DNA of 6,235 nt from an uncultured Geobacteraceae bacterium (GTDB taxonomy: Bacteria; Desulfobacterota; Desulfuromonadia; Geobacterales; Pseudopelobacteraceae), in the NCBI GenBank assembly GCA_903879825.1, contig CAIRND010000214.1, forward strand, positions 1 through 6,235. Reading direction: 5' to 3'. A program made the translations under genes and the position numbers. Under the pieces are notes generated by a model, which was not told the DNA's origin, did not search any database, and saw nothing but the letters and a program-made list of their open reading frames with translations. Below, piece by piece: positions 1 to 6,235 of this stretch; positions within the stretch are counted from its first letter, which is position 1, and each line of letters opens with the position of its first letter.

Positions 1-122
1 ACTGGCCAGATTTCACTATCAATGAACTTCACAAAGCACTGGCAGATTTTCAGTCAAGAGAGCGGCGCTTCGGCATGACCGGCGACCAGATAACCCAAAG
101 GGGTACCCTATTAAACGCCTGA
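1..122 (+). CDS. uppS: Undecaprenyl diphosphate synthase (isoprenyl transferase), C-terminal fragment
   Basis: This is the last 39 codons of a gene that enters from the left edge, read in the frame whose first full codon is at 3, with TGA at 120-122. The peptide begins WPDFT and contains the run RERRFGMTGDQ. A WPDF followed by a basic RxRRFG stretch is the usual C-terminal ending of cis-prenyltransferases of the UppS family. These enzymes add eight isopentenyl units to farnesyl diphosphate to make the C55 lipid carrier for peptidoglycan and O-antigen synthesis, in the cytoplasm at the membrane. The catalytic N-terminal part lies outside the window, so the call rests on this tail plus the following cdsA-dxr-rseP order, which commonly follows uppS in bacteria. 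Its 3' end overlaps the proposed cdsA start by 13 bp. Confidence 0.85.
   Translation, partial: WPDFTINELHKALADFQSRERRFGMTGDQITQRGTLLNA
97..103 (+). promoter_or_regulatory. Shine-Dalgarno for cdsA, deciding an ATT start
   Basis: AAAGGGG lies inside the last codons of uppS and ends 6 nt before ATT at 110. This is optimal ribosome-binding spacing for that codon. It is 15 nt from the next candidate, CTG at 119, and about 100 nt from the first in-frame ATG at 206. It is the main nucleotide-level evidence for the ATT start. Confidence 0.65.
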
Positions 123-904
123 TCTCAGCGATCATCCTGTTACCAATTGTCATCCTTATTGTCCTAAAGGGCGGCACGCTCCTCCTTGCCTGCCTGCTCG
201 CGCTGATGTCCGCCATCGGCATTGCTGAATTCTATCGGATGGCCCTGCCTGATCGAAAATCAGAACTCTGGCTGGCCGCGATCGCCGGATCAGTGCTGAT
301 TTTCATCCCTTTTACCGCCAATGACAAACTTCTACTCTCCGCTGTCGGCCTCCTTTTTGTCGGTTTTTCACTGTTATTTTTGTTCCGGGTCCGCACCATT
401 GAGACCGCCGCCACTGAAGTAGCCTATGCGTTACTTGCGTTTCTATACATCCCCTTTCTGCTGATGCACCTTATTTTGTTGCGCCAGACACCCTATGGCA
501 TAGAGTGGCTCTGTGTCATCATGCTGATCGTGATGACCAACGACTCAACCGCCTATTATACCGGCAGCGCCTTCGGCAGACACCGGCTTTACCCGTTAGT
601 CAGCCCCAAGAAAAGCATTGAGGGGGCGCTCGGCGGCCTGGTCGGCAGTCTTGGTGGCACTTTTTTGGCAAAATTCACATTCTTTCCGCAACTATCTTTC
701 TTTGATGCTGTCGTCACCGCACTTGTCATCGGCATGGTCGGCCAGGCCGGTGATCTGTTCGAATCGTTGCTGAAGCGCAGCTTTGGCGTCAAGGATTCCG
801 GCACAATTATTCCGGGACACGGCGGGGTCCTTGATCGAATGGACAGTATCCTGTTTGCCGCTCCGATAACCTACTATTACGTTCTCTTCTTTTTTAAAGG
901 CTAA
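110..904 (+). CDS. cdsA: Phosphatidate cytidylyltransferase (CDP-diacylglycerol synthase)
   Basis: An integral membrane enzyme that converts phosphatidic acid and CTP to CDP-diacylglycerol, the precursor of all major bacterial phospholipids. With the start at 110 it is 264 residues, normal for the family. The C-terminal family signature is complete at about residues 219-245: S-x-x-K-R, then K228-D229, then PGHGG (235-239), then D242-R243 and D245. Upstream are SPKKSIEG (165-172) and an Asp at 145 followed by AYYTG. Hydrophobic segments lie near residues 5-20, 24-40, 53-68, 73-92, 104-124, 132-143, 174-192, 198-212 and 246-262. The start is unusual. The first in-frame ATG (206) would remove the first membrane helix and part of the second, whereas ATT at 110 gives the typical opening (M)KRLIS followed by a hydrophobic helix and has a well-placed AAAGGGG. 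No ATG, GTG or TTG occurs upstream in frame. The gene overlaps uppS by 13 bp and ends 3 nt before dxr. Function is secure; the exact start is likely but unproven. Confidence 0.93.
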   Translation: MKRLISAIILLPIVILIVLKGGTLLLACLLALMSAIGIAEFYRMALPDRKSELWLAAIAGSVLIFIPFTANDKLLLSAVGLLFVGFSLLFLFRVRTIETAATEVAYALLAFLYIPFLLMHLILLRQTPYGIEWLCVIMLIVMTNDSTAYYTGSAFGRHRLYPLVSPKKSIEGALGGLVGSLGGTFLAKFTFFPQLSFFDAVVTALVIGMVGQAGDLFESLLKRSFGVKDSGTIIPGHGGVLDRMDSILFAAPITYYYVLFFFKG

Positions 905-907
905 GCT

Positions 908-2068
908 ATGAAAAACATAACCATCCTCGGCTCAACCGGTTCGATTGGCGTCAGTACCTTAGAAATTATCAGTGCTCATCCTGACCGGTTTCGGGTAATT
1001 GCCATTACCGCTGGAAAAAATCTTGAACTTTTTGCGCGTCAGATCAAACAATTCTGCCCTCGGATTGCTGTTGTTGCTTCGTGTGATGATGTTCCGCGCC
1101 TGAAGGATCTCTGTAGTGGTCTCGACGTCACCATTCTTGGCGGTGTCGAAGGTCTGATTGCCGCTGCAACAGCCGATGAAACGGACATGGTAGTCGCCGC
1201 TATTGTCGGTGCCGCCGGTCTTGTTCCAACGGCAGCCGCTATCCGCGCCCGTAAGGATATTGCCCTGGCAAACAAGGAAATACTGGTTACCGCCGGCCAC
1301 CTCTTTATGGAACTGGTTAAAGAGTTTGGAGTCAGGCTCTTTCCGGTAGACAGCGAGCATAGTGCTATCTTTCAGTCGATTGAGGGGCACCGGAGCGAAG
1401 ACATTCAGAAAATAATTCTGACCGCATCGGGCGGCCCTTTTCTGAACACCCCGGCCTCTCAATTGGTTCAGGTAAGCGTACGCGATGCCCTCAACCACCC
1501 CAACTGGAATATGGGCAAAAAAATTACCATTGATTCTGCAACCATGATGAATAAAGGTTTGGAAGTAATCGAAGCACGCTGGTTGTTCGACACTCCTGTT
1601 GAGAAAATCCAGGTAAATATCCACCCGCAGAGCATTATTCATTCCATGGTAGAGTACGTTGACGGCTGCGTCATTGCTCAGCTTGGCACACCGGACATGA
1701 AGGCCCCTATCGCCTATGCCCTTGCCTATCCTGAAAGAATTGAGACCGGCGTCAAACCTCTGGACTTAACCGTCTTCTCCGGCTTGACCTTTTTCAATCC
1801 CGACAATGACAAGTTTCCCTGCCTTGGTCTCGCCTATCGCGCTATCAACGCAGGTGAGAGCATGCCGGCTGTTATGAACGCCGCTAACGAGATCGCAGTC
1901 GCTGAGTTTTTGGATGGCCGTATCGGCTTTACCCAGATTGCCGAAACTATCGAACGCACGATGGCTGCCCACTCTGCACACGACCTGTGCACCATCGAAG
2001 CCGTATTGAAAGCCGACCTGTGGGGGAGAGAATTCGCCCGCGAAACCTGCAAGGAAATAGGACGCTGA
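908..2068 (+). CDS. dxr: 1-deoxy-D-xylulose 5-phosphate reductoisomerase
   Basis: Cytoplasmic enzyme of the MEP pathway. It rearranges and reduces 1-deoxy-D-xylulose 5-phosphate to 2-C-methyl-D-erythritol 4-phosphate using NADPH and a divalent metal. At 386 residues it is close to the usual length of about 390-400. The NADPH-binding loop GSTGSIG is at 8-14 and ANKE at 121-124. The metal ligands expected from the E. coli enzyme are present as D149 and E151 in VDSEHSA (147-153) and E219 in MNKGLEVIEA. The substrate-binding S-G-G is at 174-176, and the mobile loop NHPNW has its Trp at 200. The C-terminal helical domain, with NAANE at 324-328, is intact. ATG at 908 follows AAAGG (896-900) with 7-nt spacing and comes 3 nt after cdsA stops, so the two are probably translationally coupled. 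Its product feeds the isoprenoid supply used by UppS. No missing residues or frameshift seen. Confidence 0.98.
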   Translation: MKNITILGSTGSIGVSTLEIISAHPDRFRVIAITAGKNLELFARQIKQFCPRIAVVASCDDVPRLKDLCSGLDVTILGGVEGLIAAATADETDMVVAAIVGAAGLVPTAAAIRARKDIALANKEILVTAGHLFMELVKEFGVRLFPVDSEHSAIFQSIEGHRSEDIQKIILTASGGPFLNTPASQLVQVSVRDALNHPNWNMGKKITIDSATMMNKGLEVIEARWLFDTPVEKIQVNIHPQSIIHSMVEYVDGCVIAQLGTPDMKAPIAYALAYPERIETGVKPLDLTVFSGLTFFNPDNDKFPCLGLAYRAINAGESMPAVMNAANEIAVAEFLDGRIGFTQIAETIERTMAAHSAHDLCTIEAVLKADLWGREFARETCKEIGR

Positions 2069-2069
2069 T

Positions 2070-3212
2070 ATGACAGTTGTATATGCAATTATAGTTTTAG
2101 GTATTTTGATCTTTGTCCACGAGTTAGGGCATTTCCTTTTAGCCAAGCTGATGGGGGTTAGTGTTGAAAAGTTTTCACTCGGCTTTGGCCCGAAACTGAT
2201 CGGTAAAACGATCGGTGAGACGGAATATCTGCTTTCGGCGTTCCCGCTTGGCGGTTACGTAAAAATGTTCGGTGAAGGCGGTTTTATTGAAGGGGGCGAA
2301 TCACACCACCCTCCTGAAGAAAACGGCGCTGCTCTGGAACAGGCCGTCGCACCTGTCATGCGAGAGTTGACAGAGGAAGAGAAGAGCCGCTCCTTCGCTC
2401 ATAAACCGGTGCTGGCACGAATAGCTATCGTTATTGCCGGTCCGGTTTTTAACCTGCTTTTTGCCTGGATGATCTTTATCGTGCTCTGCATGATTGGCGT
2501 CCCGACAGTTACCACAAAAATTGGTGAGGCTCTCAAAGACAAACCTGCGGCAAAAGCCGGCATGCTAAAAGGTGATGTCATCACCGCCATCAACAATAAA
2601 CCGATCAACCGCTGGGAACAGATTGCTGAAGGTGTTACCGCCAGCAAAGGTCAGCCGCTTGCCGTGACGATAAAGCGTGAAGCACAGGTAATCTCCTTTA
2701 CCATTACCCCTGAACCACGGGTTTCAAAGAACCTGTTTGGCGAAAAAGTAAGTGGTTATGCCATCGGGGTTGCCTCGGCGGGAGATATAGTCACCGAATA
2801 TTTTAATCCCTTTCAAGCTGTTATCAAAGGGACTGAGCAGACCTGGAAAGTTATAGACCTGACGTTTATGTCGCTGGTAAAAATGGTGCAGCGGGTTGTG
2901 CCGATGGACAGTGTCGGCGGTCCGATTATGATTGCCAAGATGGCCGGAGAACAGGCCTCTGCCGGCATTGCACCGTTCCTGGCGTTCATGGCACTGCTCT
3001 CGATCAACCTGGGTGTACTTAACCTGCTGCCGGTGCCGGTGCTTGATGGTGGACATCTGCTGTTCTACATCATGGAGTTTGTCTTCCGCCGACCAGTTCC
3101 ACAAAAAGTCCGTGAATATGCCCAGCAGATCGGGATGGCACTGCTGTTAGGCCTGATGGTTTTGGCTTTCTACAACGACATTATCAGGTATTTCGTCACC
3201 CGTCAGGGATAG
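2070..3212 (+). CDS. rseP: RIP metalloprotease RseP (site-2 protease family, M50)
   Basis: Zinc intramembrane protease of the inner membrane. In characterised bacteria this family makes the second cut in anti-sigma factors such as RseA and clears remnant signal peptides. The zinc site HELGH is at residues 17-21 in the first membrane helix. The third zinc ligand lies in LDGGH (325-329), in the helix after NLLPVPV. The membrane-associated loop (SLGFGP at 36-41, FPLGGYVKMFGEG at 58-70) and the conserved VGGP (282-285) are present. Hydrophobic segments lie near 3-25, 117-142, 302-320 and 354-370. One PDZ domain is visible at about 148-215 (GMLKGDVITAINN, 164-176). With 380 residues it is shorter than E. 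coli RseP, which is about 450 with two PDZ domains. Residues about 69-110, between the first loop and the second membrane helix, are a longer-than-usual acidic and His-containing segment. ATG at 2070 is 1 nt past the dxr stop; AGGA at 2059-2062 is 7 nt upstream. The actual substrate in this organism is unknown. Confidence 0.96.
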   Translation: MTVVYAIIVLGILIFVHELGHFLLAKLMGVSVEKFSLGFGPKLIGKTIGETEYLLSAFPLGGYVKMFGEGGFIEGGESHHPPEENGAALEQAVAPVMRELTEEEKSRSFAHKPVLARIAIVIAGPVFNLLFAWMIFIVLCMIGVPTVTTKIGEALKDKPAAKAGMLKGDVITAINNKPINRWEQIAEGVTASKGQPLAVTIKREAQVISFTITPEPRVSKNLFGEKVSGYAIGVASAGDIVTEYFNPFQAVIKGTEQTWKVIDLTFMSLVKMVQRVVPMDSVGGPIMIAKMAGEQASAGIAPFLAFMALLSINLGVLNLLPVPVLDGGHLLFYIMEFVFRRPVPQKVREYAQQIGMALLLGLMVLAFYNDIIRYFVTRQG

Positions 3213-3242
3213 ATTGAGAGGCATCTCGTAAGGAATTTCACT

Positions 3243-4289
3243 ATGTCACCTGAACAAAAACAGAACGCGATAACTCCGCATGACACCCGTTATCTGTTCG
3301 TCCTGCCATTTTCTACCGACCCGGTTCTTGCCCGTCGGTTCCTTGCAAAAGACAGCGAAATAGTCGGTAATATTCGCTTCGGCAAAATTTTGGAAACACT
3401 TGACAAAGTAGCCGAAAACACGGCCCTGGCCTATGTTCATCGTTTTTATCCCGGCGCGCGGGTCGTGACGGCAGCGGTTGACAGTATTGTCCTCAGAAAC
3501 CCGGCCGACACCAGGCACGACCTGGTTTTCTCAGCCCAGATCAACCATGTGGGAAAATCGTCCGTGGAAGTTGGCATCCGGATTGAGTGCCTGGGAGCCG
3601 GTTCCAGCCATCTGGCAAGCTGCTATTTTACCATGGTGGCACGTTCAACCGACTGCGGTGCCGCAAAGAGCCTGGTTCTCCCCCCTCTCCAGTACCAGGA
3701 GGATATCGATAAAAATCGTTACAATAAAGCCGAGCAGCGACGTCAAAAATACCGGGAAGGTTTGGCTAAGGCCGAAGAAATGCCGTCCCTTGATGAATAC
3801 CTCTACCTCAAAAAGCTTCATGAAGAGCAGGAGCGACCCGACTTCGACGGAGTTCGTGCCGGCAAGTTGGTTCTGGAATCCACCTGCAAGGCGTACCCGG
3901 AACAGGAAAATGTCCCTACCACAATTTTCGGCGGCTATCTGATCAGGAAGGCATATGAATTAGCGGCACTAGCGGCAGAAATGGTTGCCCCTGACCGAGC
4001 AGTACCGTGCCAGGTAAACCGTATCAACTTCAACCAGCCGGTGCTGCTGGGAGACCAGCTGAAATTCACCGCCAGAGTGGTCTATACCGGTAAAACAACA
4101 ATTACCGTACAGACCGATATAGAGCGTTTCAGCCGTTCAGACAGCAACAAATCCCTGTCAAATTCCTGCCTGTTTACCTTCCGCAACGTCGCAAGCGATA
4201 TGAGCCCCCGACCGGTACCATTCATCTATCCGGTAACGTATGCAGAGGATGCACGACTGCTGAACGCTTATCGCCAGCGGTTGGATTAG
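3243..4289 (+). CDS. Double-hotdog acyl-CoA thioesterase, ACOT9-like
   Basis: Probable cytoplasmic hydrolase of acyl-CoA thioesters, releasing CoA and a free acid; chain-length preference cannot be read from sequence. The 348-residue protein has two hotdog folds. The first spans about residues 42-137, with a GKILETLDKVAE helix (47-58), VDSI (79-82) and a strand pattern around NHVGKSSVEV (101-110). The second spans about 226-316, with TTIFGGYLIRKAYELA (226-241), NFNQPVLLGDQL (262-273) and a matching VVYTGKTTITVQ (279-290). A charged, probably helical linker at about 150-200 separates them. The IFGGYLxRKAYELA stretch resembles the second domain of mitochondrial ACOT9 from memory. The first domain keeps an Asn (N43) and Asp (D54) at the positions of the usual catalytic pair, while the second has T227 and Y238 (E239 adjacent). 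There is no signal peptide. TAAGGA (3229-3234) lies 8 nt before ATG. It follows rseP by 30 nt without an evident terminator and precedes tsaB by 5 nt. Physiological role unknown. Confidence 0.85.
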   Translation: MSPEQKQNAITPHDTRYLFVLPFSTDPVLARRFLAKDSEIVGNIRFGKILETLDKVAENTALAYVHRFYPGARVVTAAVDSIVLRNPADTRHDLVFSAQINHVGKSSVEVGIRIECLGAGSSHLASCYFTMVARSTDCGAAKSLVLPPLQYQEDIDKNRYNKAEQRRQKYREGLAKAEEMPSLDEYLYLKKLHEEQERPDFDGVRAGKLVLESTCKAYPEQENVPTTIFGGYLIRKAYELAALAAEMVAPDRAVPCQVNRINFNQPVLLGDQLKFTARVVYTGKTTITVQTDIERFSRSDSNKSLSNSCLFTFRNVASDMSPRPVPFIYPVTYAEDARLLNAYRQRLD

Positions 4290-4294
4290 CCCCA

Positions 4295-5002
4295 ATGAAT
4301 ATCCTTGCCATAGACACCTCCACACCATTCGCAAGCATTGCTATTGCTGTTGATAATCAGATCGTAGCCGAATCCCTGGTCAACACTAACCGGACACTTT
4401 CGGCCCGTCTGATGCCTGAGATAGAGCGACTTCTGACTTGTGCGGATTTAAAAATCACCGATATTGATATTTTCGCCTCCTCCATCGGACCAGGCTCGTT
4501 CACCGGTGTCCGTGGCGGAGTAGCAACCATACAGGGATTGGCACTGGCCACCGGCAAACCATGTGCAGGTTTTTCCTCACTCGCCATGCTTGCCATGAAT
4601 TTTTCTCTCTCGTCTCTGCTGGTGTGCCCGCTGCTTGATGCCCGTAAAAGCGAGGTATATGCCGCATTATACGACTGTTCCTCTCCTCTCCCGCTTGCCC
4701 GCATCACTGATTGCGTACTTCCCCCTGCTGCGTTTCTTGACCAGATTGCCGCCTGTACCGATCTTCCGGTCATTTTTGCCGGTGAAGGCGCACAGCGCTA
4801 TCACGATCTGATTGCCGAACGATGTGGCGACCGGGCGATTTTCGCACCATTCCCTCTTCACTCCCCGCGCGCCGCTCATGGAATAATGTTGGTGGCTGAT
4901 GCCGTCCGGCGTGATGCATTGCTGGAACCACGGCAATTGCTGCCTGCCTACCTGCGTGTATCTGACGCCGAAATGGTAAAGCTGAAAGCTGCTTCACAGT
5001 AG
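4295..5002 (+). CDS. tsaB: tRNA threonylcarbamoyladenosine biosynthesis protein TsaB
   Basis: TsaB (formerly YeaZ) is a non-catalytic ASKHA-fold partner of TsaD. With TsaE it installs threonylcarbamoyl on A37 of tRNAs that read ANN codons. At 235 residues it matches the usual length of about 230. The N-terminal nucleotide-fold strand reads MNILAIDTST (1-10). The family hallmark GPGSFTG is at 65-71, followed by VRGGVATIQGLALA (72-85), and the DARKSEVYAA motif at 115-124. The C-terminal LPAYLR (216-221), just before the end, is also typical. No cysteine cluster or metal site is evident, as expected for TsaB. ATG at 4295 is 5 nt after the thioesterase stop. There is no clear Shine-Dalgarno, only a weak GGA at 4283-4285, so translation probably depends on coupling to the upstream gene. 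No recognisable terminator follows. Confidence 0.96.
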   Translation: MNILAIDTSTPFASIAIAVDNQIVAESLVNTNRTLSARLMPEIERLLTCADLKITDIDIFASSIGPGSFTGVRGGVATIQGLALATGKPCAGFSSLAMLAMNFSLSSLLVCPLLDARKSEVYAALYDCSSPLPLARITDCVLPPAAFLDQIAACTDLPVIFAGEGAQRYHDLIAERCGDRAIFAPFPLHSPRAAHGIMLVADAVRRDALLEPRQLLPAYLRVSDAEMVKLKAASQ

Positions 5003-5049
5003 TACAACTCCGCACCATATCCATCGACACACACTATTTCCCCACCCGA

Positions 5050-5077
5050 TTGCACATTTTATCTTCCCTGCTATACT
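5050..5077 (+). promoter_or_regulatory. Predicted sigma-70-type promoter for sucC, extended -10
   Basis: TTGCAC (5050-5055) and TATACT (5072-5077) are separated by 16 bp, each close to the sigma-70 consensus. A TG one base before the -10 hexamer (TGC-TATACT) makes it an extended -10. The expected start of transcription is near 5084, giving a leader of about 24 nt before the sucC ATG. The site sits in the only sizeable intergenic gap (5003-5107), which otherwise holds no hairpin terminator or operator that I can recognise. Confidence 0.65.
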
Positions 5078-5092
5078 TTCGGTAAACTATCC

Positions 5093-5099
5093 GGGGGAG
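5093..5099 (+). promoter_or_regulatory. Ribosome binding site of sucC
   Basis: GGGGGAG lies 8 nt before ATG at 5108, a strong purine-rich Shine-Dalgarno. It fixes the sucC start and contrasts with the weak site in front of tsaB. Confidence 0.75.
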
Positions 5100-5107
5100 T
5101 ACTCACC

Positions 5108-6235
5108 ATGAATATTCATGAGTATCAGGCCAAGGAAATCCTCAGCAGTTACGGCATCCCGATTCCACGGGGGCGCGTGGCGCTTACTTCTGATCAGGTA
5201 GAACGTGCCGCCAAAATGATGGGGGGACGCTGCGTCGTTAAAGCCCAGATTTATGCCGGCGGTCGCGGTAAAGCTGGTGGCGTCAGACTGATCCATCACC
5301 CGGAGGAAGCTCAGGAGTACGGCAAGGATCTGTTCGGGCGGACACTGGTGACAAAACAGACCGGCCCCCACGGGTTGAAGGTGCGCCGCATTCTGGTGGA
5401 AGAAGCGGTCGAGATCGCCCGCGAGTTTTATCTTTCCATAACGCTCGACCGCGAAAGTTCCCGCTACATTCTCATCGCCTCAGCCGAAGGGGGGATGGAC
5501 ATCGAAGAGGTGGCCAGTAAAAGTCCGGAAAAAATCCTGACTCACACGGTAGATCCTTTTACCGGCCTACGCCCGTATCAGGCCCGAAAAATTGCTCTGG
5601 CGCTTGGCTTGACCGGCACTATATGTGAGGACTGTGTTGAGTTGATTCTTAATTTATACCGCGCGTGCCTGGAGAAAGATTGTGCCCTGATAGAAATCAA
5701 CCCGCTTGTGGTGACCAAAGCCGGCTGGCTGATGGCCATGGATGCCAAGATCACTTTTGACGACAATGCTGTCTACCGTCATCGCGAATACCCCGACATG
5801 GTTGATTACTCTCAGCTTGACCCGCTGGAAATTAATGCCGCCAAGTATGACCTGGCCTATATCAAATTATCCGGCACCATTGGCTGTCTGGTCAACGGCG
5901 CCGGGTTGGCGATGGCAACGCTTGATGTCCTGAAAGAGTGTGGCGGCGAGCCGGCCAATTTCCTGGATGTAGGGGGTGGGGCAACTCGTGAGAAGGTCGC
6001 GGAAGCATTCAGAATTATCCTGCAGGATTGTGATGTACGGGGTATTTTCGTCAACATTTTTGGCGGGATAATGCGCTGTGACGTTATTGCCCAGGGTATC
6101 ATTGAAGCGGCCGGAGCGGTCAGCTGTATCCTGCCGATTGTGGTGCGCATGGATGGCAGCCATGTGGAAGAGGGGAAAAAATTGCTCCTGGAATCCGGCC
6201 TAAACGTACAGGTCAGCGCGTCGCTCGGAGATGGC
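5108..6235 (+). CDS. sucC: Succinyl-CoA synthetase (ADP-forming) beta subunit, 3' end cut by window
   Basis: Beta subunit of the TCA-cycle enzyme that interconverts succinyl-CoA with succinate plus CoA, coupled to nucleoside triphosphate. The frame is open from ATG at 5108 to the window edge, giving 376 residues; the family is about 386-390 long, so only roughly the last ten are missing. The N-terminal ATP-grasp part starts MNIHEYQAKEIL and carries GGRGKAGG (51-58). EINPL (196-200) and D212 supply the expected Mg-binding Asn198 and Asp. The C-terminal CoA-ligase domain has the family signature ending NGAGLAMATLD (263-273), then FLDVGGGATREKV (285-297) and NIFGGIMRCD (316-325). Pro20 matches E. 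coli SucC at a position linked to nucleotide choice, weakly favouring ATP. Small deviations: LSGTIGC (254-260) where LDGNIGC is common, and ten cysteines including C173-x2-C176. It has its own promoter and RBS, separating it from the upstream operon; sucD is expected just downstream. Confidence 0.96.
   Translation, partial: MNIHEYQAKEILSSYGIPIPRGRVALTSDQVERAAKMMGGRCVVKAQIYAGGRGKAGGVRLIHHPEEAQEYGKDLFGRTLVTKQTGPHGLKVRRILVEEAVEIAREFYLSITLDRESSRYILIASAEGGMDIEEVASKSPEKILTHTVDPFTGLRPYQARKIALALGLTGTICEDCVELILNLYRACLEKDCALIEINPLVVTKAGWLMAMDAKITFDDNAVYRHREYPDMVDYSQLDPLEINAAKYDLAYIKLSGTIGCLVNGAGLAMATLDVLKECGGEPANFLDVGGGATREKVAEAFRIILQDCDVRGIFVNIFGGIMRCDVIAQGIIEAAGAVSCILPIVVRMDGSHVEEGKKLLLESGLNVQVSASLGDG

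Noticed and set aside
959..1642. Long open frame of 227 codons on the - strand opposite dxr
   Set aside because: It lies wholly within dxr, which has all its catalytic motifs. The antisense peptide has no recognisable domain and no plausible ribosome binding context; it is a codon-use shadow.
2074..2100. AT-rich stretch at the start of rseP with TATA-like hexamers
   Set aside because: No -35/-10 pair with workable spacing was found; the composition is explained by codons for a hydrophobic helix.
1766..2146. Open frame on the - strand spanning the dxr-rseP junction
   Set aside because: It is antisense to the end of dxr and the start of rseP, both secure genes, and shows no family resemblance.
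3216..3227. Small inverted repeat GAGA-GGCA-TCTC between rseP and the thioesterase gene
   Set aside because: The stem is only 4 bp and no T-run follows, so it is not credible as a terminator; it may be chance.
3478..3942. 154-codon + strand frame inside the thioesterase gene
   Set aside because: It is an out-of-frame reading of a gene whose own frame has two clear hotdog domains; the peptide is Trp/Pro/Arg-rich and looks like frame-shift noise.
4357..4773. 138-codon frame on the - strand opposite tsaB
   Set aside because: It is antisense to conserved tsaB motifs, Ser/Arg-rich, with no domain.
5857..6163. Two overlapping - strand frames opposite the 3' part of sucC
   Set aside because: They overlap each other and the strongly conserved CoA-ligase domain of sucC; neither has recognisable features.

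Overview
The window reads as ordinary chromosomal DNA from a Gram-negative bacterium. It is densely packed, with all genes on the + strand. Gene content, protein style and mid-range base composition suggest a deltaproteobacterium of the Geobacter/Desulfuromonas type. That placement is inference from family resemblance and is not proven by any marker here. I see no mobile element, CRISPR array, tRNA, rRNA or phage gene.

Bases 1-3212 are a tight envelope/isoprenoid block: the 3' end of uppS (undecaprenyl diphosphate synthase), then cdsA (CDP-diacylglycerol synthase), dxr (MEP-pathway reductoisomerase) and rseP (site-2 intramembrane protease). Junctions are a 13-bp overlap, a 3-nt gap and a 1-nt gap, so they are almost certainly cotranscribed and partly translationally coupled. 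Dxr feeds isoprenoid precursor synthesis, UppS turns those precursors into the C55 lipid carrier for the cell wall, CdsA makes the activated phospholipid precursor, and RseP handles membrane-protein proteolysis and envelope signalling. The main oddity is that cdsA has no ATG, GTG or TTG at its expected 5' end. The reading frame, the first membrane helix and a strong Shine-Dalgarno all point to an ATT start at 110.

Bases 3243-5002 hold two more genes in the same direction: a two-hotdog-domain acyl-CoA thioesterase resembling the ACOT9 type, and tsaB, which helps make the universal tRNA modification t6A. Gaps are 30 and 5 nt with no visible terminator, so they probably belong to the same transcript.

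Bases 5003-5107 are the only real intergenic region. It carries a good sigma-70-type promoter with an extended -10 and a strong ribosome binding site. These drive sucC (succinyl-CoA synthetase beta subunit), which runs off the right edge about ten residues short of its usual end; sucD would be expected next.

Nothing here looks like a previously undescribed system. The points worth a second look are the ATT start of cdsA, the active-site layout of the double-hotdog thioesterase, and a His/Glu-rich insertion in the cytoplasmic loop of RseP.
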